Shown here in pieces: positions 24,080 to 32,906 of a stretch of 64,000 nt of DNA; position 1 is the stretch's first letter, and the number at the start of each line of letters is the position of its first letter. The notes beneath the pieces were generated by a model. It was given only the letters and a program-made list of their open reading frames with translations, searched no databases and was not told the DNA's origin. Source of the stretch: JAZGEG01 sp964346665 (GTDB taxonomy: Archaea; Aenigmatarchaeota; Aenigmatarchaeia; QMZP01; QMZT01); assembly GCA_964346665.1 (NCBI GenBank), contig CAYFVC010000026.1:1-64000 (forward strand), in the 5' to 3' direction. The translations under genes and the position numbers were made by a program.

Positions 24080-24763
24080 CTATTCTATTAGAGTTCCCAC
24101 AAATTTTTTCCTATTTATCGCATTTTTAATGTTCTTGAAATCCTTTCCGTTAAGCACGATCGTTTTGATCCTGATATGTTCAAGAAGTTTCGCCGCAACG
24201 GGGTCCATTATGGTAATGGGACCTGCCCTGTGTTTTTTAACCTTCACCATTTTATGAAGTTCTTTTGCGCTTATTTTCTTTAGCATTTTCGCACCCTTGT
24301 GTTTGTCAGGATCCTTGTTGTAAATTCCCTTCACATCAGTTCCGATTATTATCAGATCCGCTTTGAAGAATTCACCTGCCGCTACGCTTACAGCATCCGT
24401 TGTCTGTCTTAGAACAGTTCCTCCCATCACGATTACCTTCCCTGATTTTATCGCTTCTTCCAGGCGCTCTTTGTTCTTCACAAGTCTGTTGTATGCGTGT
24501 TTACCCAGAGCGGAGATAAGGATCATCGCATTCATCCTCGTCCCGAGTATGCCTATGAAATCGAGTGTGTCCTCGTCTGGTTTGAAAGTCCTTGCAGCCT
24601 CTATGTAACTCTTCGCCACCATTCCTCCGCCTGTCACCACTATAATCCTGTGTTTTTTTCTTTTCAGGTCAATGATGAATTTCGAGAACTTCTTCATGTA
24701 ATTAAGGTCTGGCGTTCCTTCAGGACACAAAACCGATCCGCCTATGTCGAAAACTATCCGCAT
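24080..24763 (-). CDS. pyrH: UMP kinase
   Basis: 227 residues from ATG 24763 (MRIVFDIGGSV; GTG 24772 is possible). An amino-acid-kinase fold: GGSVL, VVTGGGMVAKSY, VIVMGGTV and GTDVKGIYNKDP are the phosphate- and nucleotide-binding parts of archaeal UMP kinase. It makes UDP from UMP. Length is typical. It is preceded by rpl15e (53 bases) and followed by cutA. Confidence 0.92.
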   Translation of the reverse strand: MRIVFDIGGSVLCPEGTPDLNYMKKFSKFIIDLKRKKHRIIVVTGGGMVAKSYIEAARTFKPDEDTLDFIGILGTRMNAMILISALGKHAYNRLVKNKERLEEAIKSGKVIVMGGTVLRQTTDAVSVAAGEFFKADLIIIGTDVKGIYNKDPDKHKGAKMLKKISAKELHKMVKVKKHRAGPITIMDPVAAKLLEHIRIKTIVLNGKDFKNIKNAINRKKFVGTLIE

Positions 24764-24816
24764 GCAAATCACCTTGTTAATAATATATGTTTTTAGTATT
24801 TATTGTTCAATTTTTA

Positions 24817-25320
24817 TTATTTTCTGAGACCACGCATTTTCTTTCCAGAAGATGTCAGACCCCGGAAAACCCTTCCTTTATGCTTTTTCTCGGAAATCCA
24901 TTTCCTTTCCTTATCTCTCGAAACGTTCGGGTTTTTGGGGTCGAGAAGGACGACTTCGAACCATTCATGTTGACCGTCTTCCCCGACGTAATACGAATTG
25001 AGAACCTCAAGATTCGTGAACTTTCTTGCGACTTTTTCTTCACCTATCAACTGGTTTGATTTGGCTGGGGGGAAGAACCTACCCATTTTTTTCGGGACTC
25101 TCCCACCCTTGAACTTCGGGCGCTTTCTTTTCCCCTTCCTAACGCGAACCCTAGCGATAACGAAACCCTGTTTTGCTTTGTAGCCTAGGGTTTTCGCGCG
25201 ATCAAGTCTTGTTGGCCTTTCGATCTTCTTTACGACACTTTCCTTTCTCCATCCAACAAGCCTTTTTTTCTGTATTTCCTTAAGGTTCTTATTTTTTCTT
25301 ACGCTGAAGTTTTTGATCAT
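24817..25320 (-). CDS. rpl15e: 50S ribosomal protein L15e
   Basis: 167 residues of the archaeal/eukaryotic L15e family. The basic pattern is typical: RLDRAKTLGYKAKQGFVIARVRVRKGKRKRP, GRVPKKMGRFFPPAKSNQ, LEVLNSYYVGEDGQHEWFEVVLLD and a Lys/Arg-rich end. The start is ATG 25320. It is first in a minus-strand run with UMPK, CutA and IMPase, and divergent from a small membrane protein gene across 91 bases of A/T-rich promoter. Confidence 0.96.
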   Translation of the reverse strand: MIKNFSVRKNKNLKEIQKKRLVGWRKESVVKKIERPTRLDRAKTLGYKAKQGFVIARVRVRKGKRKRPKFKGGRVPKKMGRFFPPAKSNQLIGEEKVARKFTNLEVLNSYYVGEDGQHEWFEVVLLDPKNPNVSRDKERKWISEKKHKGRVFRGLTSSGKKMRGLRK

Positions 25321-25411
25321 TTTATCACTTTACGGGTGATTTAGATATTTAAACATAAAAAGATATAAAAAGTTATAAATTCAAATTAACTTTATAAGGG
25401 GTGTAAAACAT

Positions 25412-25675
25412 ATGCATGCAGCAGTTAAAATCATAATAGGGCTGATCTTGATCCTCATTGGTCTGGGATTGTTCGTTGATTCAGTTTACCCAATCTTCGG
25501 TTCTACAGGTTTTTTCCCAGGTGACTGGCTTAAAAACTTCGTCGTAGTGTTGACAGGTGTGATACCGATATTCCTCATTCTTCTGGGGCTGTTCATAGTG
25601 TGGCTTGAGGCGGATGAGCTGAAAACATCGAAGGAATTCGAGGAACCGAAGGAAGAGAAGCCTGAGGAGAAGTAG
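25412..25675 (+). CDS. Small two-helix membrane protein
   Basis: 87 residues: two membrane helices (about 4-28 and 43-68) separated by a loop with GSTGFFPGDW, and an acidic/Lys C-terminal tail (EEPKEEKPEEK) on the cytoplasmic side. Similar short proteins are common in archaea and have no known function. GGGGTG precedes the ATG. A hairpin follows the stop. Confidence 0.65.
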   Translation: MHAAVKIIIGLILILIGLGLFVDSVYPIFGSTGFFPGDWLKNFVVVLTGVIPIFLILLGLFIVWLEADELKTSKEFEEPKEEKPEEK

Positions 25676-25685
25676 ATCACAACTC

Positions 25686-25706
25686 GATTCTTTGAATCAA
25701 AGAGTC
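25686..25706 (+). terminator. Hairpin after the small membrane protein gene
   Basis: GATTCTTT (25686-25693) and AAAGAGTC (25699-25706) pair over eight bases with one G-U, loop GAATC, followed by TTTAA and then a T-rich run (25719-25738). It lies 10 bases after the stop at 25675 and in the convergent gap with the TPR gene, so it may end transcription of either gene. Confidence 0.45.
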
Positions 25707-25722
25707 TTTAATATCTGTGTTT

Positions 25723-26226
25723 TTATTCTTTTTTTCCAGCCTTTTCTCGTTTCAGCATATTCTTGAGCTTTCCGTCTATCTCTTCGCTGTATTCGATTTC
25801 GAGGGATTTCCTGTAACTTTTCTTCGCTAGCTCGTAATCCTTTATCTTTTCGCTAGCCTTTCCTATAATGTTGTAACACCATTGTACAATGTACATGGAA
25901 TTGGATTTAGAAAAATATTTTTTCGCTTTCATCGCGAAGTTTATCGCATTGTTGAAGTCGTTGAAAGCGAAAGAATGATCAGCAGCACATTTGTAGGACC
26001 ATCCAGCTTTGAAATTATTCCCCAGTTTCAGGCTGTATCTTGCCGCATCCATGGAGAAGTCCACCGCTCGCTTGTCGTTAATCGAGCCCGCAAGCCTAGC
26101 GGACTCCTGATATAGAGAAACCGCTTTCGAATAATCCTCTCTATCAACCGCTCTCTTTGCTTTCTTCACCAGCTTTTCTATTTCCTTTTCTATCCTCTTC
26201 CTATCTTTCTCATTCGTTTCAGGCAT
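25723..26226 (-). CDS. TPR-like helical-repeat protein
   Basis: 167 residues, all helical. An N-terminal charged coiled coil is followed by repeat units with the TPR spacing (REDYSKAVSLYQESARLAG; AARYSLKLGNNFKAGWSYKCAADHSFAFND; IGKASEKIKDYELAKKSYRKSLEI), resembling alpha-SNAP/TPR solenoids. It is the third gene of an operon with a Vps4-like ATPase (gap 44 bases) and a coiled-coil protein. TPR proteins usually act as scaffolds, so it may be an adaptor of that ATPase; this is inference from position. Confidence 0.65.
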   Translation of the reverse strand: MPETNEKDRKRIEKEIEKLVKKAKRAVDREDYSKAVSLYQESARLAGSINDKRAVDFSMDAARYSLKLGNNFKAGWSYKCAADHSFAFNDFNNAINFAMKAKKYFSKSNSMYIVQWCYNIIGKASEKIKDYELAKKSYRKSLEIEYSEEIDGKLKNMLKREKAGKKE

Positions 26227-26270
26227 AACAATAAAATATTAACCTAATAATTCAAAAACCTTATTCTGGC

Positions 26271-27395
26271 TTACATCCCAAGCTGTTCTCCCCATTCCTC
26301 GTATTTTCGAATGGTTTTCTCGTCCACCGTTCTCTTCACCTTGGAGAAGGAGCGATCAAAATCTTCCTTTGTGAGCGATCTGTAATTCATGGCATATTTT
26401 TCGATTTGCGCAGGCGTCAGCTCCTCAAGCTTCGGGTTTTGTTCCCTAACCATGAGCATTATCGCTTCCCTGCAGACACTTGCTATGTCCCTTCCAGAAT
26501 ACCCCTCGCCCATTTCAGCTAGTTTATTTATTGTGATCTCAGCAAGCGAAACCCCTTTCAAATGGATTTCAAAAATCTGCTTTCTTGCTTCCAAATCCGG
26601 GAGGGGAGTGTAAATCCTTCTTTGGAACCTCGAAACCATAGCATCGTCGAGGTCCCATGGTTTGTTCGTGGCCGCTATCAGTATGACCTTTTCATCGGGT
26701 TCGGTGGCGAAACCCTCTATCTCCATGAGCAATTGGGAGACAACTCTCCTTGTGGATTCTTGAATGCCCGAATCCCTGCTAATCATCACAGAATCAAACT
26801 CATCCATGAAGATTATCGAAGGCTGGCTCTTTCGAGCCTTTTCGAACAACATACTCACTATTTTAGAGGACTCCCCGAAGTACTTCGAAAGCAAAGTGGA
26901 AGTTCTCGCCTCGAAAAAGTTAGCTTGCAGGGTGTTGCTCGCCGCTTTTGCCAGCAATGTTTTCCCGGTTCCCGGAGGGCCGTAAAGAAGAATGGTTCGG
27001 GGGGCTTCCACGAAATCTGGTTTTTTGTGTATCATGGGGAGTATTATTGCTTCCTTTACCTCCCTTTTCACTTCCTCCAAACCCCCTATATCATCCCACT
27101 TAACCGTGGGTTTTTCTGAGATAACCATACTGTCTATCGCCTCCGGAGACTTCGCACGTGTATAAGGGGTGGTCGAGCTAATCACATTGCTCATTGTCTC
27201 GTATTGGGAGGCAGATTGAAAGAAAGATTCTGCGTATTCCCTCGGGGCGACATAAGCAAGCCTTCTGTAGATCGAGGCCGCTCGTTGGTAATGAGCTACC
27301 GCCTGCTTGGATTTCCCCTCTGATTCGAGCTTTTTCGCGGTATCGATTTCGTGCTGTAATTGTTGCTTTAAAAGTGAATGCCTAAGTTCTCCCAT
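26271..27395 (-). CDS. Vps4/CdvC-like AAA ATPase with MIT-like N-terminus
   Basis: 374 residues from ATG 27395, with GGTGAT seven bases upstream. Residues about 5-72 form a three-helix MIT-like domain (LQHEIDTAKKLESEGKSKQAVAHYQRA); a linker follows. The AAA core has VKWDDIGGLEEVKREVKEAI, Walker A GPPGTGKT (139-146), Walker B IIFMDEFDS (194-202), an LMEIEGF second-region motif and an arginine-finger-like MVSRFQRRI. The Vps4 family remodels ESCRT-III polymers in membrane scission. The next gene upstream on the strand is a coiled-coil protein of suitable kind, 22 bases away. A proteasome or p97-like role is less likely because the MIT-like domain is at the N-terminus and only one AAA module is present. 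Confidence 0.8.
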   Translation of the reverse strand: MGELRHSLLKQQLQHEIDTAKKLESEGKSKQAVAHYQRAASIYRRLAYVAPREYAESFFQSASQYETMSNVISSTTPYTRAKSPEAIDSMVISEKPTVKWDDIGGLEEVKREVKEAIILPMIHKKPDFVEAPRTILLYGPPGTGKTLLAKAASNTLQANFFEARTSTLLSKYFGESSKIVSMLFEKARKSQPSIIFMDEFDSVMISRDSGIQESTRRVVSQLLMEIEGFATEPDEKVILIAATNKPWDLDDAMVSRFQRRIYTPLPDLEARKQIFEIHLKGVSLAEITINKLAEMGEGYSGRDIASVCREAIMLMVREQNPKLEELTPAQIEKYAMNYRSLTKEDFDRSFSKVKRTVDEKTIRKYEEWGEQLGM

Positions 27396-27417
27396 AAATA
27401 TCACCAAAGAGAAAAAA

Positions 27418-28029
27418 TCACTCTGTTTCCTTCTCTGCGGATTCCTCTGTCATCTTCTTCGCTTTCTCTCCAGCTATCTTCAAAGCTGTCTCTTCATCGA
27501 CTTTTTCTAAATCGTCTATCGCATGTATAAGTTCCTGTGATTCCTCATCGACCAAGACCTCTTCTTTTCCGAAAACCCTTTCCAGTTTCTCCTTTACCTT
27601 GTCCAGCCTTCCCTCTTCCAAAGCTTCCTTTACGTCCTCGTCCGTTAGAACCTCATTGAGCTTGTTCATGTCACAATTAAGTATATCTTTTGTAAGTTCT
27701 GACTCTTTCTCCGTTTTCTCTCTTTCTTTCATGGCCTGTACGAGCATGATGAGCTGGAGTTCGCGCAGGAAGTGACAAGCTTCCATCTGCTTCGTTCGAG
27801 ATTCGAGCCTCAATGCCTTTATCTTCTGCACATTCAGCATTTTCAGCGTGGTGGGCTGCCCTTTCGCTTCAAGCATTAACTTCTGGATTTTCTCCGCTAT
27901 GCCTTTCAGATCATCCGAAATCCTCTCAACTTCCTTTTCTATCCTTACCCTCTCCTTAAAGAGATCGTCGTCCTTTATCGAAAAAACATCCTTCCCGAAC
28001 CTCGACATGATGAATTTTTTAAGATCCAT
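27418..28029 (-). CDS. Coiled-coil protein, possible ESCRT-III/CdvB-like
   Basis: 203 residues from ATG 28029, preceded by GGTGAGG. Helices with basic and acidic faces fill residues about 20-120 (RIEKEVERISDDLKGIAEKIQKLML, then KIKALRLESRTKQMEACHFLRELQLIML). The last 60 residues are acidic (EEVLVDEESQELIH...) as in the MIT-interacting tails of ESCRT-III proteins. No sequence family is firmly recognised; the assignment rests on the helical pattern, acidic tail and position 22 bases before the Vps4-like gene. It is first in the three-gene minus-strand operon and shares a 54-base divergent region with the giant VWA gene. Confidence 0.45.
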   Translation of the reverse strand: MDLKKFIMSRFGKDVFSIKDDDLFKERVRIEKEVERISDDLKGIAEKIQKLMLEAKGQPTTLKMLNVQKIKALRLESRTKQMEACHFLRELQLIMLVQAMKEREKTEKESELTKDILNCDMNKLNEVLTDEDVKEALEEGRLDKVKEKLERVFGKEEVLVDEESQELIHAIDDLEKVDEETALKIAGEKAKKMTEESAEKETE

Positions 28030-28083
28030 AATCCTCACCTTTTTACCTTGATATTTATTTTGACAAGTTTTAAATATAAAAGT

Positions 28084-31000
28084 ATGAAAAAAGCGTTTCT
28101 ACTCTCTCTTGACGCTATAGCCGCCATAACATTGTTATTTGTGATCTCGCTGTTTCTAGCAGGTTTGTCATTCACTTATGCCTCTCCAGAACTACGCTAT
28201 CAAAGGTATTATTACGCAGGGAAAGACTTGGCAAATATCCTTGAAGAAACGAGAATAAAAGCAGTTTCCGATATAGTGAATCTCGGTGACTACGGATTGG
28301 GTGAGGATGATATGAACAGGACTATCTTGGATGTAATAGGCTCTTTCTGGGCAGAAGGAAACATAAGTTACGCGAGGAATCTCACGAAGGAGATATTCGA
28401 AAATGTCATGAACAGGACAGGACTCAGTTACGAGATTATGTTCGATGGGGACTCGATATACTCGAGTGGGGAATATTCGGACTTTCTTTCGAGACTCTCC
28501 ACGATAGTTTCGGGTTATGAGAAAACCAAGCCTGTGAACGGTTATCTTGCAAAGGTTTACCTCACAAAGGTTAGTAAGTCCAATTCATATTTTTCGTATT
28601 TCGGAGGTTATGTGGGCGACGGTAACGTAACGAAAATCATAATGCTTCCTTCGGACGTGAACGTAACTAATTTTTACATGGAGATGAATGTGGGAAACAA
28701 CTTCACACTCTACATTAACGGGAACTTTTCTGGGAACTACGAAAAAACGAAAGTTAACTTCTCCGCGGACAACTGGACTGTATGCTCCGTAACGATCAAC
28801 CCCGCGTATTGCTCGTATTTCACAGGAGGGAACAACACGGTGGAGATAAAATTCAAGGAAAATGTAACCAACTACATAGGAGGAGGGTATTTGAAAATCA
28901 AATACAAAACCTCGGAGTTGACAGAAGGTGAATACATTTACAGCGGGGATACAAGGATTGGCAAATATTATTTCCCCGGGATAAATGGCCTGATCAACCT
29001 CTATTCCTCATTTTACATACCCGGTACGCTGAACAACATAAGCGTACGCCTCCACTACTTCAACAACCTGAGCTTTAACAATGTAGGGATCCCTGTGTAT
29101 TTCGTGATAGGAGCGGAAGAAGTCTATAAAAGCAACGAGACCGGAGAACAAGACATATATATAAACGATTCTAACATATCCGAGATCTTCGGAGGTAAAA
29201 CAACTCTAATAGAAATATTAAGCAACGCCACGATCCCAATAAGATTCGGAACGGAAACATTCGCTTTCCTAGGAGGTAAGGGCTCTAGCGATTCAGTTTT
29301 AATAACTGATGTTTCGGGGAGTATGAATATGACATGTGATGTTCAAACCACTGCATGCCTACACCCTGACTGCAACTCAGGGACAAGTGGCTGTCAGAAC
29401 TGGAGAATAGATGTAGCGAAAGATGTTGATAAGGAATTTGTTGACACCATTATCAACTACACAGGTTGTAGGGTTGGTCTTGTAAATTATTCCACAAGTG
29501 TTCAAGAAACCCATCCCTTAAGCAATGACAGTGCTTCCCTAATATCCCACATAGACGGGTATAGGGCATCGGGGATGACATGTATATCATGTGGTATAGC
29601 AAGTGCAACGAATATGTTAGTAAATTCAAAAGTCGTTAAAACCGTTATCCCTTCCAAATCATCTTGGCTATACAACACAAGCTTCCCTTCAAGTGATCCT
29701 CCAGACATTAACGGCACCAATTGGACTTGGCATAACTACACAGATTCAGGATGGAATCAAGGACAGGCGATACTTGGTTTCGAGAATGACCCTTATTCCC
29801 CGAACATTAACACAAATATAGGAAACAACGGAGGAAATTATTACTTCAGGAAACATTTCAACATAAGCGATCCAAATGATATAGATTTCGGAGAACTATA
29901 CGTCCTTTCTGATGATAACGCTGAAGTTTATCTTAACGGGAATCTAATAAATAACGATACAGAGGAGCACAACGCAACCTATTGGAACAAGGGAGGGACC
30001 CTTTTCTATGATGACTTCGAGAGTTATTACGGGCCTGGAGCATACCAAGTTGACGGAACTGATCTTAACATGTCTCCTGGCTACTGGTTCATAGATGACA
30101 CAGGGGAGGAAGTTTTCATGATGTGTGATCAGTCAGACTACCCATCACATAGCGGAACAGATGTTCTGGTTTTCAGGCAAATGGATTCATATGGTTATGC
30201 GGAAACTCATTTGAACCTGTCTGGTAAATCGAACCTTGTGTTTTCTTATTGGTGGAGGGCTGGAACCAACCGATTCGAAAGCAGCGAGTACGGTGATGTC
30301 TGGATATGGGATGGTAGTTGGCAAAGAGTCAGGAGGTATTCCAGAGAGGAAAATTACGGTGAATACCATCACGATGAAATAGATTTATCTGGTTACAATA
30401 TGATAGAGAACTTCACAATAAGATTCGGTTCAAGATCGAGTTATGATAGTGAAAGGTTTTACGTGGATGATGTTAAAATAAGGGAAAGTATAATTGTGGA
30501 TAAAACATATCTTCGAAAAGGGGACAACGTCATAGCAGTGAAACTTCGAAATAACGACAATGATAACGCGAAATTCGATCTGGAGCTTAATTTGACTATG
30601 AAAAGGTATAAGGCGATGTTGGTTATGAGTGATGGGGAGGCGAATAGATGTGTTCCAGGAGTGAGCTGTAGCGGTCTAGCAGATAACCAAGCAATAGACA
30701 AGGCGTGTGAAGCCAGGGATAATTACAGCATAACCGTGTATTCTGTCGCTTTTGGTGATGGAGCAGACATGGACACGTTGGAGAGAATTGCATGTTGGAA
30801 TTGTTCTGCGGATGATTGGATCCCTGGCTGCGACAATTTCTACAACAGCTCGAATGCAGAAGAATTGAAGGATATTTACAAGGATATAGCTGAGAACATA
30901 GCAAATGCGACTTATGAGGCGCAGATTTTCAACATTACCGGGAACATCTCACTGGACAACATTCTCTATCCAGATTCTTTCATCTCGTTCAACTACACGC

Positions 31001-31836
31001 CTATTGTCAAATCACTGGAATACGGGGAGATAACTCTAGGGTTTGAATCTCCAAGGTTGAGGGAATCAACAGGCGAAACCATGATAACGGATAACGAAAC
31101 GGGAACGAAAGAAGGGTGGTTCATAATTCCGAGTAACACAGAGGTTGTAACAGAGGTTCTTGATTCGAAAATAACCTCGTATTCCTCATTCTACTGGACA
31201 GACAGGTTGTGGGTGAACTCTTCAAACACGCCTAATCAGAATTGGACAAGGGTTTATTGGTTAGGGAACTATTCGGATGATTACGAAGAAGTTGGCGACC
31301 CATATATCATACAGATTCCTCCTAACTTTCTCAAACCTGGAGGTAACAATTCCTTCAAGATAGGGACAGGTATTTATCCGTCCCCTGAAGGTGGTTTAGG
31401 TGGTTCGCCAGATGATAGGGTGATTTACACCATTGGGATTATCGGAGTAACTTTAATAGAATACAGTGATATTTTTCCTAAGGCCAAAGGCTCAAGACCA
31501 ACGATATACTACGATTCGAATGGGGACAACATACCGGAGAGTTCCGTGACCGTGGAAGTGGGACCTGATCCGGATGATGTATTCGATCCTCAGAATGATT
31601 CAATTGATAACGGATTTATGAAGCTTATGAATGCTTTGAACTTCATAAGTGATCTGAACCCGAATGTTGTTGATCTTAATCACACCAGCTCTGGTCCTAC
31701 AGGAACCGGTGACGGCTCTGATAATAATCCGATTGATCTCGAAATCACAGAAGAGGTTGAATTCAAATCGGATTTCATATCCCAGATTCCGTCCATGTGG
31801 GGTCCTGCTATAATGGAGGTGAGGATATGGGGGTAA
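28084..31836 (+). CDS. Giant surface protein with VWA domain interrupted by nested insertions
   Basis: 1250 residues from ATG 28084 (28048 is an alternative but lies in the promoter region). The N-terminus MKKAFLLSLDAIAAITLLFVISLF is pilin-like: a short basic start and hydrophobic helix with an Asp where pilins have Glu. A VWA fold begins near residue 404 with the metal-ion motif DVSGS (Asp409) and its second half resumes near 845 (MLVMSDGEAN, Asp850). The roughly 320 residues between hold a beta-sandwich (522-640 and 800-840: LYVLSDDNAEVYLNGN ... YLRKGDNVIAVKL) which is itself interrupted by a MAM/lectin-like domain (641-798: LFYDDFES...). The end (about 965-1250) is a beta-rich Asn/Gly/Ser-rich region. 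Probably an extracellular adhesin. Confidence 0.7.
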   Translation: MKKAFLLSLDAIAAITLLFVISLFLAGLSFTYASPELRYQRYYYAGKDLANILEETRIKAVSDIVNLGDYGLGEDDMNRTILDVIGSFWAEGNISYARNLTKEIFENVMNRTGLSYEIMFDGDSIYSSGEYSDFLSRLSTIVSGYEKTKPVNGYLAKVYLTKVSKSNSYFSYFGGYVGDGNVTKIIMLPSDVNVTNFYMEMNVGNNFTLYINGNFSGNYEKTKVNFSADNWTVCSVTINPAYCSYFTGGNNTVEIKFKENVTNYIGGGYLKIKYKTSELTEGEYIYSGDTRIGKYYFPGINGLINLYSSFYIPGTLNNISVRLHYFNNLSFNNVGIPVYFVIGAEEVYKSNETGEQDIYINDSNISEIFGGKTTLIEILSNATIPIRFGTETFAFLGGKGSSDSVLITDVSGSMNMTCDVQTTACLHPDCNSGTSGCQNWRIDVAKDVDKEFVDTIINYTGCRVGLVNYSTSVQETHPLSNDSASLISHIDGYRASGMTCISCGIASATNMLVNSKVVKTVIPSKSSWLYNTSFPSSDPPDINGTNWTWHNYTDSGWNQGQAILGFENDPYSPNINTNIGNNGGNYYFRKHFNISDPNDIDFGELYVLSDDNAEVYLNGNLINNDTEEHNATYWNKGGTLFYDDFESYYGPGAYQVDGTDLNMSPGYWFIDDTGEEVFMMCDQSDYPSHSGTDVLVFRQMDSYGYAETHLNLSGKSNLVFSYWWRAGTNRFESSEYGDVWIWDGSWQRVRRYSREENYGEYHHDEIDLSGYNMIENFTIRFGSRSSYDSERFYVDDVKIRESIIVDKTYLRKGDNVIAVKLRNNDNDNAKFDLELNLTMKRYKAMLVMSDGEANRCVPGVSCSGLADNQAIDKACEARDNYSITVYSVAFGDGADMDTLERIACWNCSADDWIPGCDNFYNSSNAEELKDIYKDIAENIANATYEAQIFNITGNISLDNILYPDSFISFNYTPIVKSLEYGEITLGFESPRLRESTGETMITDNETGTKEGWFIIPSNTEVVTEVLDSKITSYSSFYWTDRLWVNSSNTPNQNWTRVYWLGNYSDDYEEVGDPYIIQIPPNFLKPGGNNSFKIGTGIYPSPEGGLGGSPDDRVIYTIGIIGVTLIEYSDIFPKAKGSRPTIYYDSNGDNIPESSVTVEVGPDPDDVFDPQNDSIDNGFMKLMNALNFISDLNPNVVDLNHTSSGPTGTGDGSDNNPIDLEITEEVEFKSDFISQIPSMWGPAIMEVRIWG

Positions 31837-31849
31837 GGAGGGAGATGAT

Positions 31850-32503
31850 ATGAAAAAATTAATCATTTTGTTGGTGATGGTTTTTTTGATTCCAAACGTA
31901 CTAGCGCAGGAAAACGAGGTGTGCCTTGTTTATTTCACAGGGAGCTTGTGTGGGGATGAATGCGGGTTAACTAACACCTTCATGAACGGCCTTATGGGTG
32001 AGTATTCGGCTATCTTAACAGCAATAACATATGATATTGACGCCAGTCAGGAGAATAAGGATGTATTTGAAACATATAGGGGGACGTATGGTCTGCCTTC
32101 TGGCGTGCCTCTCGTCCTATTCGGAGAGGATGATTACCTGCTGGGGAAGAATGATATTTACAGAAATACAGAAAGGAAAATATTAATTTTCTTGGGCCAG
32201 GAAGGAACCAACTGTCCTCTTGAGAGCGGGTATGTCCCTCCAAGCGATCTGGATCCTAGTGATCTCCCAGGACAGCCAGAGGTTTTCGAAAGTGAGCAGG
32301 ATGAAATAGTAGAGGAGGAAACTGAGGAAGATGTAACCGAGGAAGAAACCGTCCCTGAGGGGACTGGAATAGACATAGTATCGGTCATCGAGGACGCGGC
32401 GAAATCCGAATTTTTCCCCGAGGTTGCATTGGTTACGGCGGTGTTCATCATACTAATATTTGCGATTAGCATTGCATTTGGAAGGAAAAGTAGGATAAAA
32501 TAG
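31850..32503 (+). CDS. Exported thioredoxin-like protein with C-terminal membrane anchor
   Basis: 217 residues. A cleavable signal (about 1-19, ending VLAQ) is followed by a thioredoxin-like core: CLVYFTGSLCGDECGLTN with Cys25, Cys34 and Cys38 (a CxxxC rather than CxxC pair) and SGVPLVLFGEDD as the cis-Pro strand. An acidic Glu/Thr linker (about 142-180) leads to a membrane helix near 188-210 and a basic tail. The topology places the fold outside the cell. A redox or disulfide-shuffling role is possible but the unusual CxxxC spacing leaves it open. It lies 13 bases after the VWA gene. Confidence 0.6.
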   Translation: MKKLIILLVMVFLIPNVLAQENEVCLVYFTGSLCGDECGLTNTFMNGLMGEYSAILTAITYDIDASQENKDVFETYRGTYGLPSGVPLVLFGEDDYLLGKNDIYRNTERKILIFLGQEGTNCPLESGYVPPSDLDPSDLPGQPEVFESEQDEIVEEETEEDVTEEETVPEGTGIDIVSVIEDAAKSEFFPEVALVTAVFIILIFAISIAFGRKSRIK

Positions 32504-32511
32504 GAAGAACT

Positions 32512-32880
32512 ATGAAAAAAGATAAGAAATTTTACATTTACCTTTCTCTTGTTATTCTTGAAACTTTCGTCCTTCTGTGGTTTTCTTTCCTGCCCTCGGT
32601 GGATTTCATTAGGACTGGTTTCCTCAGGCTGGGTGATCTCGAGCATTTCGTGGCGTATGCGGTCTACGGTTTCCTTCTCCACAGGGTTTCCAAGTATTTT
32701 CTCGGGGGGAAGGAATCCCTTCTCTTGTCTCTTGTGATCGGGTCATTTCTAGGGGGGATGTGTGAAACCATACAGTATCTCCTTCCCTATAGGATCGGGG
32801 ATGTGATTGACTGGGGGATAGACACGCTGGGATCTTTTGTAGGGGGATTCGTGAGTTCGAAATTTAAACCTTTTTCTTAA
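32512..32880 (+). CDS. VanZ-family membrane protein
   Basis: 122 residues with four membrane helices. DLEHFVAYAVYGFLL and MCETIQYLLPYRIGDVIDWGIDTLGSFVG are the two conserved VanZ-like stretches with His and Glu/Gln/Arg/Asp residues. Function of this family is unknown beyond teicoplanin resistance in bacteria. It starts eight bases after the thioredoxin-like gene and is probably in the same transcript. Confidence 0.8.
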   Translation: MKKDKKFYIYLSLVILETFVLLWFSFLPSVDFIRTGFLRLGDLEHFVAYAVYGFLLHRVSKYFLGGKESLLLSLVIGSFLGGMCETIQYLLPYRIGDVIDWGIDTLGSFVGGFVSSKFKPFS

Positions 32881-32906
32881 ATAAATTAAAAACCCTAAGT
32901 GATTGT

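Noticed and set aside
28084..28150. Class III prepilin signal on the VWA protein
   Set aside because: No Q-x-S-x-E is present; only a pilin-like helix with Asp. Kept as pilin-like, not as a true class III pilin.
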